Assembly (NCBI GenBank): GCA_947502305.1 | Contig: CANMZA010000002.1 | Span: 124,001-188,000, forward strand | DNA from: an uncultured Erythrobacter sp. | Lineage (GTDB): Bacteria > Pseudomonadota > Alphaproteobacteria > Sphingomonadales > Sphingomonadaceae | DNA length: 64,000 bases | Direction: 5' to 3' | Part shown: positions 30,091 through 40,835 of the stretch, in pieces | Layout of the letters: the number at the start of each line of letters is the position of its first letter | How positions within the stretch are numbered: the stretch's first letter is position 1 | The notes under the pieces: generated by a model | The model's database searches: none | The model's input: only the letters and a program-made list of their open reading frames with translations | Told to the model about the DNA's origin: nothing | Made by a program: the position numbers and the translations under genes

Positions 30091-30626
30091 CAGAACCCAA
30101 ACATCCCTGCCACTCGGCTGGCGATCAATTTGTGATATTCCAAAAATAGACTGGCAAGGCTTGGCTGCGACGGCACCGCATCACGGATCACCGTCACGGA
30201 CGATGGCAAGGTCCGATCCAATTCCCCCGCCGCGCGGCGCATGTGCCAATCTGTGGTGACGAGGCGCAAGGATTGCACGCCGTTTCGCTCCACCCAATCG
30301 GCCGTTTCGGCGGCATTGCCGCGCGTATCAACCGCGACAAAGCCCAAAGTGATGCAGCAATCCATCAGCGCCTCTTCGACCTCAAATTCGGCGGCGAATT
30401 CCTCTGACGTAACCTCTGGGTCGACCCCGCTGACCAGCATCTTTGGCGCCAATCCTGCGTCCAGCACCGCCAGACCTTGTGCAATCCGCCCAGCGCCGCC
30501 GGTGGGCACAATCACTGCGTCAGCCGAGGTCGCGTCTGCTGGTCTGGGCAATGCAATCGTGAACCACAAAAATCCCAGCGCCCAGACAAGGACGAGAGTG
30601 GAAAGAATGTAACGAACAATCCGCAT
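30090..30626 (-). CDS. YdcF/SanA family protein (DUF218)
   Basis: 'ADAVIVPTGGAGRIAQGLAVLDAGLAPKMLVSGV' and 'SLRLVTTDWHMRRAAGELDRTLP'. Confidence 0.85.
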   Translation of the reverse strand: MRIVRYILSTLVLVWALGFLWFTIALPRPADATSADAVIVPTGGAGRIAQGLAVLDAGLAPKMLVSGVDPEVTSEEFAAEFEVEEALMDCCITLGFVAVDTRGNAAETADWVERNGVQSLRLVTTDWHMRRAAGELDRTLPSSVTVIRDAVPSQPSLASLFLEYHKLIASRVAGMFGF

Positions 30627-30630
30627 CAGC

Positions 30631-31611
30631 TTACAACATCGACCTTAGCGCAAAACCGATGGTTATGCGCCCCGTGATGAGCGCAAGCAGAACGCCGCCC
30701 ACCGGAATGAGCGCAATCACCAACCAATCGCTCCATCCCAGACCGCCGCCGCCGATCATTCCGCTATCCAGCGCAGCAAATTGCCGCCCCAACAGCCACA
30801 CAGCACCCAGCCCCAAGACCAAGCCAAGACCTGCGCCAAATATCGCATCACGCAGGACGGAACGCTGAAAGATCCGTGTCACTTGCGCGTCCGTACCGCC
30901 GAGCAAATGGATGATCTGCACTGTGTCTTCATGATTTGAAAATGCACTACGAGCCGCCAACCAAACCGCCGCCGACGTTGCAAATGCCACCAAACCAATC
31001 AGCGCGAGCGCAAGATATTGCATCGCCGACAACGCATCATAGACCGGACGCAGCCATTCCGATTGCGCATCGACCCGCGCGCCAGTTGCGGACGCGCCCT
31101 CAAATTCGGCAAGCGCTCCATCCAACGCCGTCTGCAGCTGCGCGACTTCCTCGCTATTGGCGCGGCGCGAAAGCTCCACATCAATCAATGCCGGTATCGG
31201 CACATCCTGCGTCCCCGCCGCGCTGCCAAGCCACGGCTCTAGCAAAGCGTTCAATTCCACCTCTGGCACGATCCGCACCGATGTCACCAACGGATGCGCC
31301 GCCATTGCATCTGCCGCCGCACCTGCCTGAGCATTGCGGACTTCTGCATCGGCCTCGATAATCTGCACCGTCACTGCATCAGACAGATCCGCGCGGGCAT
31401 TGTCGGCCAAATTGCGCAAGGCCAATCCGCCAGCCGAAGCGATCACTACCAAGGCAATCAGGATCGCGATCACCCATGGGATCGGCCCGCCAAACCGAGT
31501 GTCTGGCAACAATTTCGCTGTGGTGCTGGCACCGATCGGAGCAGCTTCTCGCGCTTGCTCCTTGAGCGCTTCCTCAGGCGCGGTTTCCTCAGAGGTAGGC
31601 GGCTCGCTCAT
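30631..31611 (-). CDS. ftsX: cell division protein FtsX
   Basis: Four-TM permease with large extracytoplasmic loop; 4-nt overlap with ftsE; 'VQIIHLLGGTDAQVTRIFQRSVLRDAIFGAGLG'. Confidence 0.9.
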   Translation of the reverse strand: MSEPPTSEETAPEEALKEQAREAAPIGASTTAKLLPDTRFGGPIPWVIAILIALVVIASAGGLALRNLADNARADLSDAVTVQIIEADAEVRNAQAGAAADAMAAHPLVTSVRIVPEVELNALLEPWLGSAAGTQDVPIPALIDVELSRRANSEEVAQLQTALDGALAEFEGASATGARVDAQSEWLRPVYDALSAMQYLALALIGLVAFATSAAVWLAARSAFSNHEDTVQIIHLLGGTDAQVTRIFQRSVLRDAIFGAGLGLVLGLGAVWLLGRQFAALDSGMIGGGGLGWSDWLVIALIPVGGVLLALITGRITIGFALRSML

Positions 31612-32366
31612 GTTTCACCGCCCTTTGCCGGGGGCTTTGCCGCTTGTCCGCCAGACGGACGAGGCGGATAACGCAGCGCGCCTGTCGGATCAGACAATCG
31701 TCCCTTTTGCAGCCGCATAATCAGCGAGTCTGGCACTTTTTTGAGCAGATGCACATCGTGCGTTGCCACAATAACGGTGGTGCCCACGCGGTTGTTCAAT
31801 GCCTCAAACAGGCGCAGCAATTTCAGCGCCATATCAGGATCGACATTGCCCGTTGGCTCATCCGCGATCAAGATTTGCGGACGAGCAATCACCGCGCGCG
31901 CAATTGCCACGCGCTGTTGCTCTCCGCCAGACATTGTCGCCGGGATCGCTTGCGAACGATGCGACAGACCGACCCATTCGAGCATGTCGGAAACCGCCTT
32001 GATCACCTTACCTTCATTCGTGCCCGACAGCCGCAGCGGCAACGCTACATTGTCGAAGGCCGACAAATGCGGGACCAACCGAAAGTTCTGAAACACCACG
32101 CCCAGCCGTCGCCGAAAATCCGGTAATCCCGTTCGCGGGGCCGTAATCATATCCTTGCCGAACATCCGGATGCTGCCGCGCGATGGGCGCTGCGCCAGAT
32201 AGAGCAATTTTAGAAGGCTGGTTTTACCGGCACCGCTGGCCCCGGTGAGGAAATAGAAACTGCCGGGAAAAAGCGTGAAGCTAAGATCGCTCAGAACCTC
32301 TGGATCGGTGCCGTAACGCAGGCCGACATTGTCGAATTTCACGATTTCTGACGGCCGGTCGGTCAT
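31608..32366 (-). CDS. ftsE: cell division ATP-binding protein FtsE
   Basis: '[51 protein letters not shown]', '[32 protein letters not shown]'. Confidence 0.93.
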   Translation of the reverse strand: MTDRPSEIVKFDNVGLRYGTDPEVLSDLSFTLFPGSFYFLTGASGAGKTSLLKLLYLAQRPSRGSIRMFGKDMITAPRTGLPDFRRRLGVVFQNFRLVPHLSAFDNVALPLRLSGTNEGKVIKAVSDMLEWVGLSHRSQAIPATMSGGEQQRVAIARAVIARPQILIADEPTGNVDPDMALKLLRLFEALNNRVGTTVIVATHDVHLLKKVPDSLIMRLQKGRLSDPTGALRYPPRPSGGQAAKPPAKGGET

Positions 32367-32554
32367 GCCCGCGCATTTATCAGCGCGGCCCGCCCGGGGG
32401 AAGCCCAACATTGCCGCTATCGCCCAGCTAATCGCGTCATTTGCGTATTTTTGATCCCATTCCTTCGCATCAATGTGGAAAAAGACGCCGATTTGCGCCC
32501 ACTGGACGCCGCTGGCCTTGTGCCTGCCCCGCCGCACACTATTGCCAATAGGCT

Positions 32555-33574
32555 ATGATCATTTCCTGCCCTGCCTGCGAAACACGCTATGTTGTGCCGG
32601 AAAGTGCGATTGGCACCGATGGCCGAACCGTCCGCTGCGCCAAATGCAAACACAGTTGGTTTCAGGACCCCGCGCCGCTTGATCTGACCCAGCAAGTGAG
32701 CGGCGACGTGGCCGATGCTCCACCGGAGCCTGTTCCAGCCCCAACGCCCACCGCATCGCCCGCCCCACCCCCGGCATCTGATCCTGCATCTGAAGCGGCA
32801 GATGCTCCAGAGACCGTCTCGGATAGCGAGCCAGCCGCGAGCCCTTCGATCAGCCATTGGCGAACAGAAGATCACCCAGACACAGCCAGTTTGGATAGCA
32901 CCGCTGGGGAAGGCTTCGCCGCACGCGCCTTAAAACAAGGCTCGGGCACTACTGAGAACAAAGCCGCAGAACCTAAGGTAGAAGAGCCGGTGCAAGAGGC
33001 CTTCGCTGAGGACAGTGATCCGCTTGCTGGTGAAACTGGCGACGCCTATTCTAGCGGCGCCGATTATGATTTCGACGACACATTTGAGGACGAATTTGAC
33101 CAAGATCAGGGGTCGAGCTTCGATTATAGCCCACCCTTTTCACGGCGGCGCAATTCGCTGAAAATGTGGACCATTGCTGCGGGCGTGTTTGCATTGCTTG
33201 CATCTGGCACTGCGGTGGCGGTCAATTATTACGGCCTGCCCGATTGGTTCCCGGTCAACCGCCCAACCTTTGGTATTGGTAAAGCCGATCTCGAACTCGA
33301 TTTTCCCTCAAGCGAACAACGCAAAGAAACGCTCGAGTCGGGCGAGGAAATCTTCCGCGTGCGCGGCAGCATTCGCAACACCGGCCAAGAAAGCGTGAGC
33401 GTCCCCAGCCTGCTAATTGTGTTCCGTGATGAGCGTGAGAAAAACGTTTACAGCTGGGTGGTTATGCCATCCAAAAGCGAACTTGCGCCGGGCGAGAGCC
33501 TGAACGTGACGGAGGCGGTGACCGATATTCCAGTTTCTGCCAAGGCTGCTGAAATCGGCTGGTCACCCAGCTAA
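32555..33574 (+). CDS. MJ0042-type zinc-ribbon membrane protein (DUF3426-like C-terminus)
   Basis: N-terminal 'MIISCPACETRYVVPESAIGTDGRTVRCAKCKHSWFQ'; acidic linker, TM, C-terminal 'VRGSIRNTGQESVSVPSLLIVFRDE'. Confidence 0.88.
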   Translation: MIISCPACETRYVVPESAIGTDGRTVRCAKCKHSWFQDPAPLDLTQQVSGDVADAPPEPVPAPTPTASPAPPPASDPASEAADAPETVSDSEPAASPSISHWRTEDHPDTASLDSTAGEGFAARALKQGSGTTENKAAEPKVEEPVQEAFAEDSDPLAGETGDAYSSGADYDFDDTFEDEFDQDQGSSFDYSPPFSRRRNSLKMWTIAAGVFALLASGTAVAVNYYGLPDWFPVNRPTFGIGKADLELDFPSSEQRKETLESGEEIFRVRGSIRNTGQESVSVPSLLIVFRDEREKNVYSWVVMPSKSELAPGESLNVTEAVTDIPVSAKAAEIGWSPS

Positions 33575-33612
33575 CTTGCCCACGCTCAAATCGGGCGTGC
33601 TAGACGCGGGTC

Positions 33613-33888
33613 TTAACTGAATTCGACCCAAACGGTCCCGGCGGCATCGCGTCCCCTCTGAACGGCGCGGCTGCGGGTTTGATCGTCGGCATCTGCGCCG
33701 CTGGCTTCATCAAAATCGATCCGCGCCGGGCGCAGGATTCTGGCGCTTACCGTGACGCGCTCTGCCACAGTGGCCGGAGTTGAAGCAGGAATTGAATTTT
33801 GCCGCGGCGCAGGCGCGTTTGCATTGCTTGGGGCGCCAGCAGAAACGGCACTTTGCGCGATCAATAGAAAGGCGGCGGCGAAACTCAT
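33613..33888 (-). CDS. small hypothetical secreted protein
   Basis: 91-aa ORF with signal-peptide-like N-terminus 'MSFAAAFLLIAQSAVSAGAPS'. Confidence 0.5.
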   Translation of the reverse strand: MSFAAAFLLIAQSAVSAGAPSNANAPAPRQNSIPASTPATVAERVTVSARILRPARIDFDEASGADADDQTRSRAVQRGRDAAGTVWVEFS

Positions 33889-34090
33889 GTGAAATGGTTT
33901 CCATCTGATTTACCATTTTCACAAGGCGCGCTTTAACCCGGTCCCGTTGCGGGACAATCACCGCCGTACCCTTACTTTTAGCCGCTGCCGGCACGTCGCC
34001 GCATCAAAGCCCTTGCGCGCATAGTGCCCCCTTGCTAGTGGCGCGCTCCTACCTCGCAGGATCGCGCACGCGGACCTGCCGAACCCGAGT

Positions 34091-34177
34091 GCGGTCGTGG
34101 CGGAACTGGTAGACGCGCAACGTTGAGGTCGTTGTGGCCGAAAGGCCGTGGAAGTTCGAGTCTTCTCGACCGCACCA
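34091..34177 (+). tRNA. tRNA-Leu(GAG), type II, CCA encoded
   Basis: GCGGTCGTGGCGGAACTGGTAGACGCGCAACGTTGAGGTCGTTGTGGCCGAAAGGCCGTGGAAGTTCGAGTCTTCTCGACCGCACCA; long variable arm, anticodon GAG. Confidence 0.97.
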
Positions 34178-34524
34178 AGTAGTCCTGAGTGGGCATCACT
34201 ACATTACCAGAATATAGAAACGGCCCTGTAAGGGCGTAGTTCTGCGCGGTGGTCGCTATTGCGGGAAATCAACCGTAGTTGGCGACGTATGTATTGATGC
34301 GTAAAATATTATGATCTTAGTCCACAAATTTTCGCAGGTCTCAGGCACTGATTGCAGATGACGATTGCAGGCCATCGCACCGGCGGCTTCGCGCCCCAAT
34401 CCAAGACCTAGCGATGTCCAAATGTGGTTCTTGAGAGCGGGCCTTGCTCGCTTGAATTGTCTTTCCCTCTGGGTCTTTCATTTCTGCGCCATTGGCTTAC
34501 TGCCTCAATCTAGGGGGTTCGCGA

Positions 34525-37500
34525 ATGTTCGACACAATCTTGGCTGCATTTTTTCTCGCTTTAGGGGTTGCGGATGATGCACCCGCGACGGCCCCGCAGG
34601 ATTTGGATGCACTTTACGATGCGGGCCAAGATGCCCGCGAAAACAAGGACTTTGCGCGCGCGCACGAGCTGCTTTCTACCGCTTGCGATGCGGGCTTGCT
34701 TGACGCTTGCGCCTTGATCGAAAGCATGCGCCGCAATGGCGATGGAATTGACCAAGATGAAGACGCCGCCAATGCGGAATTGGAGCGGCTGTGCGAGCGA
34801 GATGGAGCGATAGCTTGCAGCAGTTTGGCCGGGAGTTATCATTTTGGAACCGGGCGGGCTGTCGACCCACAAGCGGCGATCCCCTATTATCGCAAGGCAT
34901 GCGAACTCGACACAAGAAGCGGCATTGCTTGCAACAATCTGGGCGTCATTATTCGCGATGGTGCAGGCGGCGCAGAACCCGATCCGACAGCGACGCGCGC
35001 TTATTTTGAGCGTAGCTGTGAGCTCGGCTCGCGCTATGGCTGCATGAATGTTGGCACCGGCCTTACCGATGGAACATTCGGCACAGCAGATTACCCGGCC
35101 GGTATCGCTTTGCTGCAAGACACTTGCGAGCGCGGCTTGGCTGTTGCCTGCAATTTTCTCGGCATCAAGCTGCGTTCGGATGCCAATCCTGCGCCTGATC
35201 TTTTGGCCGGAATAGATGCCTATCGCCGCGCTTGTGAGCTCGGCGCATCCACAGGCTGCACCAATGGTGCTATTGCTTTGGGTACACCGGCGTTTGGTAG
35301 CGATCAGGCGCGGGCAAAACTTGATTTAGCGCAGAGTGCCTGCGAGCTTGAGAATGCGTTTGGATGTTACCGCGCCGGATGGATCCTGCATAAGGGTGAG
35401 ATATTGCCCGGCGACCCGTCAGGTGCGCTCGCAAGTTGGGAGACTGGCTGTGCGCTCGACACTAAACGATGGGCTGCGCTTAGCTGCACCATAGCCGCCA
35501 ATGCATACAATGCCGGCCCCTATGTTGCGATCAATGTCGTGCGCGATAGCCAGCGGGCTCAGCGGAGGCGCGGCGAGTGGCGCGAAGCCTTAGCAGGGTC
35601 AACGCAGGCGCTCGCAATGCTCGAGGCACTGGGTCATGACGAAAACGAGGAATATGCCCTCGTGCTCCAACAGCATGGGCTAAATCTCAACGAGGCGGGC
35701 CGCGATGTTGAGGCCGCCGAATTTGCTCGCCGGTCTTGGGTTTTGACCAAAGACATCCAAGGCGAGCGTGATCCCTCGACGCTAAACAATCTGCATAATT
35801 ATGCGACGCTTCTGGCCGAGGCAGGCAATTCGGAATTGGCCCAAGAGCTTTTAGGCGATGTTTATGAAGCGCGGGTCGATGTTCTTGGCCCGACGCACCC
35901 CGACACGCTGTCAGCCGCCAAGAACCGGGCGATCCGCCTGCGTGTTTTGGGCCGTTTTGAAGAAGCGATGGCCATTTTTGACATGGGTGTTGCCGCAATG
36001 GCAGATGAGGTTGGACCGGATCATCCCTACACTTGGGGATGGCGCTTCACCCGAAACTGGGCTGTCCTAGAACTGGGCCGGATCCGCGAGGCGAATGCGA
36101 CGACCAGCGAATTGATGGACCGGGTCCGGGCGGAGCAAGGGGTCGGCGTTGATCCGATAGAAGTCGTCCGTCTGCAAGCACATGTATACCGAGCCTTGGG
36201 TCTGGAGCGTCAGTCATCCGACAGATTGCGTTTGGTTTCAGAATATCAATCAGACCGGTTTGGGCGAGGCCACCGCGATACAGTGTCCGCGATGAGCGCC
36301 TATGCCGTTAGCTTTAACAACCTTGGCAGATATTCTGAGGCGGAGAGCATTCAGCGCGAGAATATCGCCGCCATGCGCAGCGCCTATGGTGATGATCACC
36401 CCCGGACGATCCTCCAGATTTCAAATCTCGGCTTCACATTGGGTTTCCAGGGCCGCGGAGAAGAACGCTTGGCAATCCACAGACAAGCTCTCGCGCAGCG
36501 AATTGAAATTTTGGGCGAAGACCATCCCTCGACGCTGTTCTCAAGGAACGCTTTGGCGGGCGCACTGGTCAGGCTTGATCAAAATGAAGAGGCCTTGGGC
36601 ATCGTCGCGGATCTGGTGGAGCGAAAGCGGCGAGTGATCGGGGCGGCGCATCCGTCTACCATTCGCAGCATGCGGTTTCATGCCCAATTGTTGACAACGG
36701 CTGAGCGGTATGAAGAGGCAGAGCCGCTCTACCGCGCAACTCTTGCAGCTGAGACAGCGTTGCAGGAAGAAGGCGGCAGCTATCGCGGTGAAGCCAATGC
36801 CGATCTTATCGACACCAGACGCGGGCTGGCTTTGTTGCTGCGAAAAACAGGACGCGCGGCAGAGGCGCAGAGCCTGCTTGCTGGCCTTGCCCCAATTTTG
36901 GATCGCCGGTTTGGTCAAGATCATAGCAAATCGATCGGCCTGCGCGCAGAACTCATTCGCACTCAACTCGATCAACCCAGCGCGCAAAGCGCCGCATGGG
37001 CCTCAGCACAGATCATCGCTCAGGCATTGAACGGTGATAGCGCGAATGGCGCAGGGGCCGCAGCAAAGTCTCGCGCCCAAAGGTCAAGCGGAGCAGCGGG
37101 ACCAGAAACACAATATCTCGATAGAGGCGAACTCAGCCGCTTAATTGCCGACGCAGCTTGGGCCGAATTTTCGAGCGAAAGCGCGCTCTCTGGCGAAGCG
37201 GCTTCTATCGCATTTAAGGCAGTACAAGATGCGATGGACGGACCGGCGAGCCAAGCCCTAGCTTCGAGCGCCGCCCGCCGCCTTGCTTCGGCAACCGGCG
37301 ATGAGCTCGGCTTGCTGGCACGGCGACGCGAAGAAGCGCGCGAGGAATTGGTGCGGACGGATGCCGCCCTGACACAAGCCTTGCTCAATCGCGGCAATGA
37401 TGGGGCCGAATTGCGCACCAATTTAGAAACACGCAAAGCCGATCTGAACACTGAATTGAATGCGATAGATGGGCGATTGCGGCGCGAGGCGCCTGAATAT

Positions 37501-38838
37501 TTCAGTCTGATTGATGCCAGCGCATTGGCAGGTGAACGCGCCGCTGAGTTGTTCGAAGAGGATGAAGCAGGTTTGCTTATCCTGCCCACTGATTACGGCA
37601 CACACGTCATTTCGATCACCAGCGATGGCCTAGGCTGGCACCGGTCCGATTGGACCAGAGAAGACGTCAGGAATGCGACCCGGCGTTTGCTTTGGGATGT
37701 TGGCGGCAATGTCGAAGTGAGTTTCGCAGAAGCGGATCGCTGGGCACAAGAAGGGCAAGGCGCGTATCCTTACGATCGGTCCACCGCTTTTGAGCTATAC
37801 AGTCAGCTGATCGCCCCGCTGGCAGATGAAATCGCAGATAAGCGGCATCTGTTTATCGCCGGAGCGGGATCGCTCTCTGGCTTCCCATTGGCTGCCTTGG
37901 TGACCGAAGAACCTGAGGGATTGGATGGGAACCCGGCAGATTTGCGGGCGACCAGCTGGCTTGCTGACCGCTTCGCAATCACTCAAATGCCGTCGCTCCA
38001 ATCGCTCGAATTTTTGCGCCGTTTTGGGCGAGCGGATACCGATGGCGGCGCGATGACAATGCGCGGGTTTGGCGACCCAATTTTGACCGGGGAAGCCGCC
38101 ACACGTGGCGGCCGAGGGCGCATGCGGTCAGCGGGGCTCAACACCGGCAGCGCCCGCAGCGTCTATAGTGGCAGCGACCGCAGCGGCATGCGCGGGGTCG
38201 CGGACGTAGAAGCGTTACGTGACCTTGCTCGGTTGCCCGGCACCCGTACCGAATTGATGGCCATACGCGACGCATTGGACGCGTCTGATGATACGATCAG
38301 CCTGGGCGAAGATGCGACTGAGCAACGGTTTAAGGCGTCGCAATTGGGCGATGTCGATATTTTGGTGCTTGCGACGCATGGTTTGCTGGCTGGCGAAGTT
38401 GACGGAGCATTTGAACCAGGGCTTGTTTTTACTCCGCCGATGCAGGCCAGTCTTGAGGACGATGGTTTCCTCTCGACTTCAGAGGTCGCAGAACTGCAAT
38501 TGGGCGCGGATTGGGTGATCCTATCGGCCTGCAACACGGCCGCTGGCGATGGCAGCGACGGCGCACCGGGCCTCTCTGGTCTGGCAAAAGCGTTCTTTTT
38601 CGCAGGCGCGCGTAATTTGCTCGCATCCCATTGGCCGGTTCGTGATGATGTTGCCGCGCTGTTAACGGTTCGCACAATCGAGATCGCCCGGGACCGGCCA
38701 GATCTGTCACGCGCAGAAGCACTACAACAGGCGATGATCGAGGTCCGCAACGATGTGCGCGCGGACGGCCCTCAGGACACATGGGCCCACCCCAACGCTT
38801 GGGCTCCGTTCACTCTGATCGGAGACGGAGCCAACTAG
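34525..38838 (+). CDS. large Cys-rich Sel1-like/TPR protein with C-terminal CHAT (caspase-like) domain
   Basis: N-terminal leader 'MFDTILAAFFLALGVADDA'; Sel1-type repeats with paired Cys ('YYRKACELDTRSGIACNNLGVI'); kinesin-light-chain-like TPRs ('GPTHPDTLSAAKNRAIRLRVLGRFEEA'); CHAT motifs 'LVLATHGLLAGE' and 'VILSACNTAAGDG...GLAKAFFFAGARNLLASHWPV'. Confidence 0.92.
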   Translation: MFDTILAAFFLALGVADDAPATAPQDLDALYDAGQDARENKDFARAHELLSTACDAGLLDACALIESMRRNGDGIDQDEDAANAELERLCERDGAIACSSLAGSYHFGTGRAVDPQAAIPYYRKACELDTRSGIACNNLGVIIRDGAGGAEPDPTATRAYFERSCELGSRYGCMNVGTGLTDGTFGTADYPAGIALLQDTCERGLAVACNFLGIKLRSDANPAPDLLAGIDAYRRACELGASTGCTNGAIALGTPAFGSDQARAKLDLAQSACELENAFGCYRAGWILHKGEILPGDPSGALASWETGCALDTKRWAALSCTIAANAYNAGPYVAINVVRDSQRAQRRRGEWREALAGSTQALAMLEALGHDENEEYALVLQQHGLNLNEAGRDVEAAEFARRSWVLTKDIQGERDPSTLNNLHNYATLLAEAGNSELAQELLGDVYEARVDVLGPTHPDTLSAAKNRAIRLRVLGRFEEAMAIFDMGVAAMADEVGPDHPYTWGWRFTRNWAVLELGRIREANATTSELMDRVRAEQGVGVDPIEVVRLQAHVYRALGLERQSSDRLRLVSEYQSDRFGRGHRDTVSAMSAYAVSFNNLGRYSEAESIQRENIAAMRSAYGDDHPRTILQISNLGFTLGFQGRGEERLAIHRQALAQRIEILGEDHPSTLFSRNALAGALVRLDQNEEALGIVADLVERKRRVIGAAHPSTIRSMRFHAQLLTTAERYEEAEPLYRATLAAETALQEEGGSYRGEANADLIDTRRGLALLLRKTGRAAEAQSLLAGLAPILDRRFGQDHSKSIGLRAELIRTQLDQPSAQSAAWASAQIIAQALNGDSANGAGAAAKSRAQRSSGAAGPETQYLDRGELSRLIADAAWAEFSSESALSGEAASIAFKAVQDAMDGPASQALASSAARRLASATGDELGLLARRREEAREELVRTDAALTQALLNRGNDGAELRTNLETRKADLNTELNAIDGRLRREAPEYFSLIDASALAGERAAELFEEDEAGLLILPTDYGTHVISITSDGLGWHRSDWTREDVRNATRRLLWDVGGNVEVSFAEADRWAQEGQGAYPYDRSTAFELYSQLIAPLADEIADKRHLFIAGAGSLSGFPLAALVTEEPEGLDGNPADLRATSWLADRFAITQMPSLQSLEFLRRFGRADTDGGAMTMRGFGDPILTGEAATRGGRGRMRSAGLNTGSARSVYSGSDRSGMRGVADVEALRDLARLPGTRTELMAIRDALDASDDTISLGEDATEQRFKASQLGDVDILVLATHGLLAGEVDGAFEPGLVFTPPMQASLEDDGFLSTSEVAELQLGADWVILSACNTAAGDGSDGAPGLSGLAKAFFFAGARNLLASHWPVRDDVAALLTVRTIEIARDRPDLSRAEALQQAMIEVRNDVRADGPQDTWAHPNAWAPFTLIGDGAN

Positions 38839-38882
38839 CTCGTCCAAGCGCCCCGTATCTGGAGTCGCAAGACCGGGCTAAT

Positions 38883-40205
38883 TTATGCGTTGGTCGCCGC
38901 CGGTTGTCTTACCTCTTTGCTGAGCGACAGGGATATCAAACCAGCGACAAAGATCAGAGCCGCACTTGCGCCAAACATCGCCTGATAACCGCCCAGCGTC
39001 TCCAGACTGGGAAGGATGGCTGAGGCGATCACAAATCCGAAGGTCGTGATTGAAAACAGCACTGAAAGGGATGTCGCTGCGACCTCTGGAGCCGCGACTC
39101 TCATCGCCAGCACCAGATTGGCGAGGTAGAACAGAAACAGCGGCGCGCCTTTCGCAAAATACCAAGCAATATACAATGTGTCCGATTGCCACAGCGTTTC
39201 GTCAACCAAATATCCCGCCATGATCGGCAGTGCCACCGCGCCCGACCAGAAAGCGATCGGTCCCGGCCCAAAGCGGTCCACGAACCAGCCCCCTACAGTC
39301 AGACAGAACAGTCCCATAACGATGTTTGAGAGGGCGAGCATCGACGAATATTCCGACTGGCTCCATCCCATTTGCCTGATGGCAAAGAGGCTACCGGTCG
39401 TATCATTGAGGTTCTGATGAACCCCATAAGTAAACAAGAGGATAGCCACCAAAAGCGTCTGACGCCGGAACAGGCCGCGAAAAGCAGCAAAAAGGAGTGC
39501 CGCCCAATCCTCAGGAATGATTGTGCCTGCATCACCTACAACCGCACCGCTGGTCCAAGGGAGCAGTTTTTCGCCTTTGCGTTCCCGCACGAGAACAATC
39601 GAGAGTGCAGGAATTGCGAAGAAGCCAATCATGGCGAACATGGCGATCGAAAACCCGTAATGCTGCAAAAGGTAGCTGGTGATCGCCGTGCCGCCAGCGA
39701 TACCGATTACTTTCCCGCCAAACATAAAACCGTTCATGCGGCCCATTTCGGCTTTTGGCGTGAGATCGACCACCAACGCATCCACCGCGACATCTTGCAC
39801 CGCCGTCAGAATGGACAGCGCCAAGACAATTCCAATCACCACGACTGTGTCGCTGGCCGAAGGAGAAAGCGCAGCAGCGATGAGCAGCGTGATGACAATG
39901 GCCGTTTGCGAACCGATCAACCATGGGCGCCGCCTGCCCATTGGCCGCCATGTGTAGCGATCCATAAACAGGCCAGCGAGGAACTTTAAGCTCCACGGCA
40001 GACTGGCAGCGGCGACCGCCGAGGCGACGATCGCAGTCGATTGTCCATTGGCGGCGAGCCAGGTTGGGATGGCTGCGTAGAAAATACCCTGCGGGAAGCC
40101 CTGCGCCAAATATAGCAGAGCACCCAAAGCAAGGCGGAGCCGCCGGCTGTCGGCGAAGGTAGGAAGGACGCTGTGTTGACGCGATGCTGCGGCGAGCGTG
40201 GTCAT
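38883..40205 (-). CDS. MFS transporter (AmpG/PAT-like)
   Basis: 12-TM-like pattern; 'ALLYLAQGFPQGIFYAAIPTWLAANG', 'LKFLAGLFMDRYTWRPMGRRRPWLIGSQ'. Confidence 0.85.
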   Translation of the reverse strand: MTTLAAASRQHSVLPTFADSRRLRLALGALLYLAQGFPQGIFYAAIPTWLAANGQSTAIVASAVAAASLPWSLKFLAGLFMDRYTWRPMGRRRPWLIGSQTAIVITLLIAAALSPSASDTVVVIGIVLALSILTAVQDVAVDALVVDLTPKAEMGRMNGFMFGGKVIGIAGGTAITSYLLQHYGFSIAMFAMIGFFAIPALSIVLVRERKGEKLLPWTSGAVVGDAGTIIPEDWAALLFAAFRGLFRRQTLLVAILLFTYGVHQNLNDTTGSLFAIRQMGWSQSEYSSMLALSNIVMGLFCLTVGGWFVDRFGPGPIAFWSGAVALPIMAGYLVDETLWQSDTLYIAWYFAKGAPLFLFYLANLVLAMRVAAPEVAATSLSVLFSITTFGFVIASAILPSLETLGGYQAMFGASAALIFVAGLISLSLSKEVRQPAATNA

Positions 40206-40279
40206 TCTGCGTAGCCCCTAATAAAAAAGAAAGTCTATGTTCCAACCAGGGCCGTGAAATTGAGGAGGGCTCTCACAGA

Positions 40280-40525
40280 TCAGCAGTTCGGCTGTGCGCC
40301 GCCGGGCTGCTTTTCAAATTTTGACTGTGCGGTTTTAGAGCCAAAGCTTGAGGTGAATTGCCGCCATGTTGCGCAACTGGATCGCAGATTTGTCTCCGTT
40401 TGCGGCGTTGTCAGATTGAGAGGCGCGATTGCACCGCCACTTGCTTGTGACGGAGAAGCAGAAACGCCCGCCGACGCGGCGATCCAAGCGACGATCATGA
40501 ACATGCTGACCGCGGTTATCTTCAT
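40280..40525 (-). CDS. small hypothetical secreted protein
   Basis: 81-aa ORF with signal-like 'MKITAVSMFMIVAWIAASAGVSA'. Confidence 0.35.
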   Translation of the reverse strand: MKITAVSMFMIVAWIAASAGVSASPSQASGGAIAPLNLTTPQTETNLRSSCATWRQFTSSFGSKTAQSKFEKQPGGAQPNC

Positions 40526-40835
40526 GGCAATGCCCCTAGATTGTATGCAGACACAGCTTTCCCGTCAGCGGCAACGCGGGTTCGCGAGCCGTCCATAAGG
40601 GTCTAAATCTGTGCGAATTTCCCTGCGCCCTTGATATGCTTGGGCGCGGCACAGGGTCAACGGCGCTACCGTCCATAGAGCGTCAATTTATCGTCAATTC
40701 TGATATGCAGCGGACGATGCTCGCATTTGTGTAGGATTTATCAGTCCGAACGTCCGCAACTGCGTCGTTTTCTGATCGTCCACGGCTCCGAGGCTAAGAT
40801 CAAAACGGGCCGTTCCGCCCGGAACCCCGGATGGG

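Noticed and set aside
34223-34235. GCCCT-gta-AGGGC hairpin after tRNA-Leu
   Set aside because: Short stem and no U-run; not supportable as a terminator or structured RNA.
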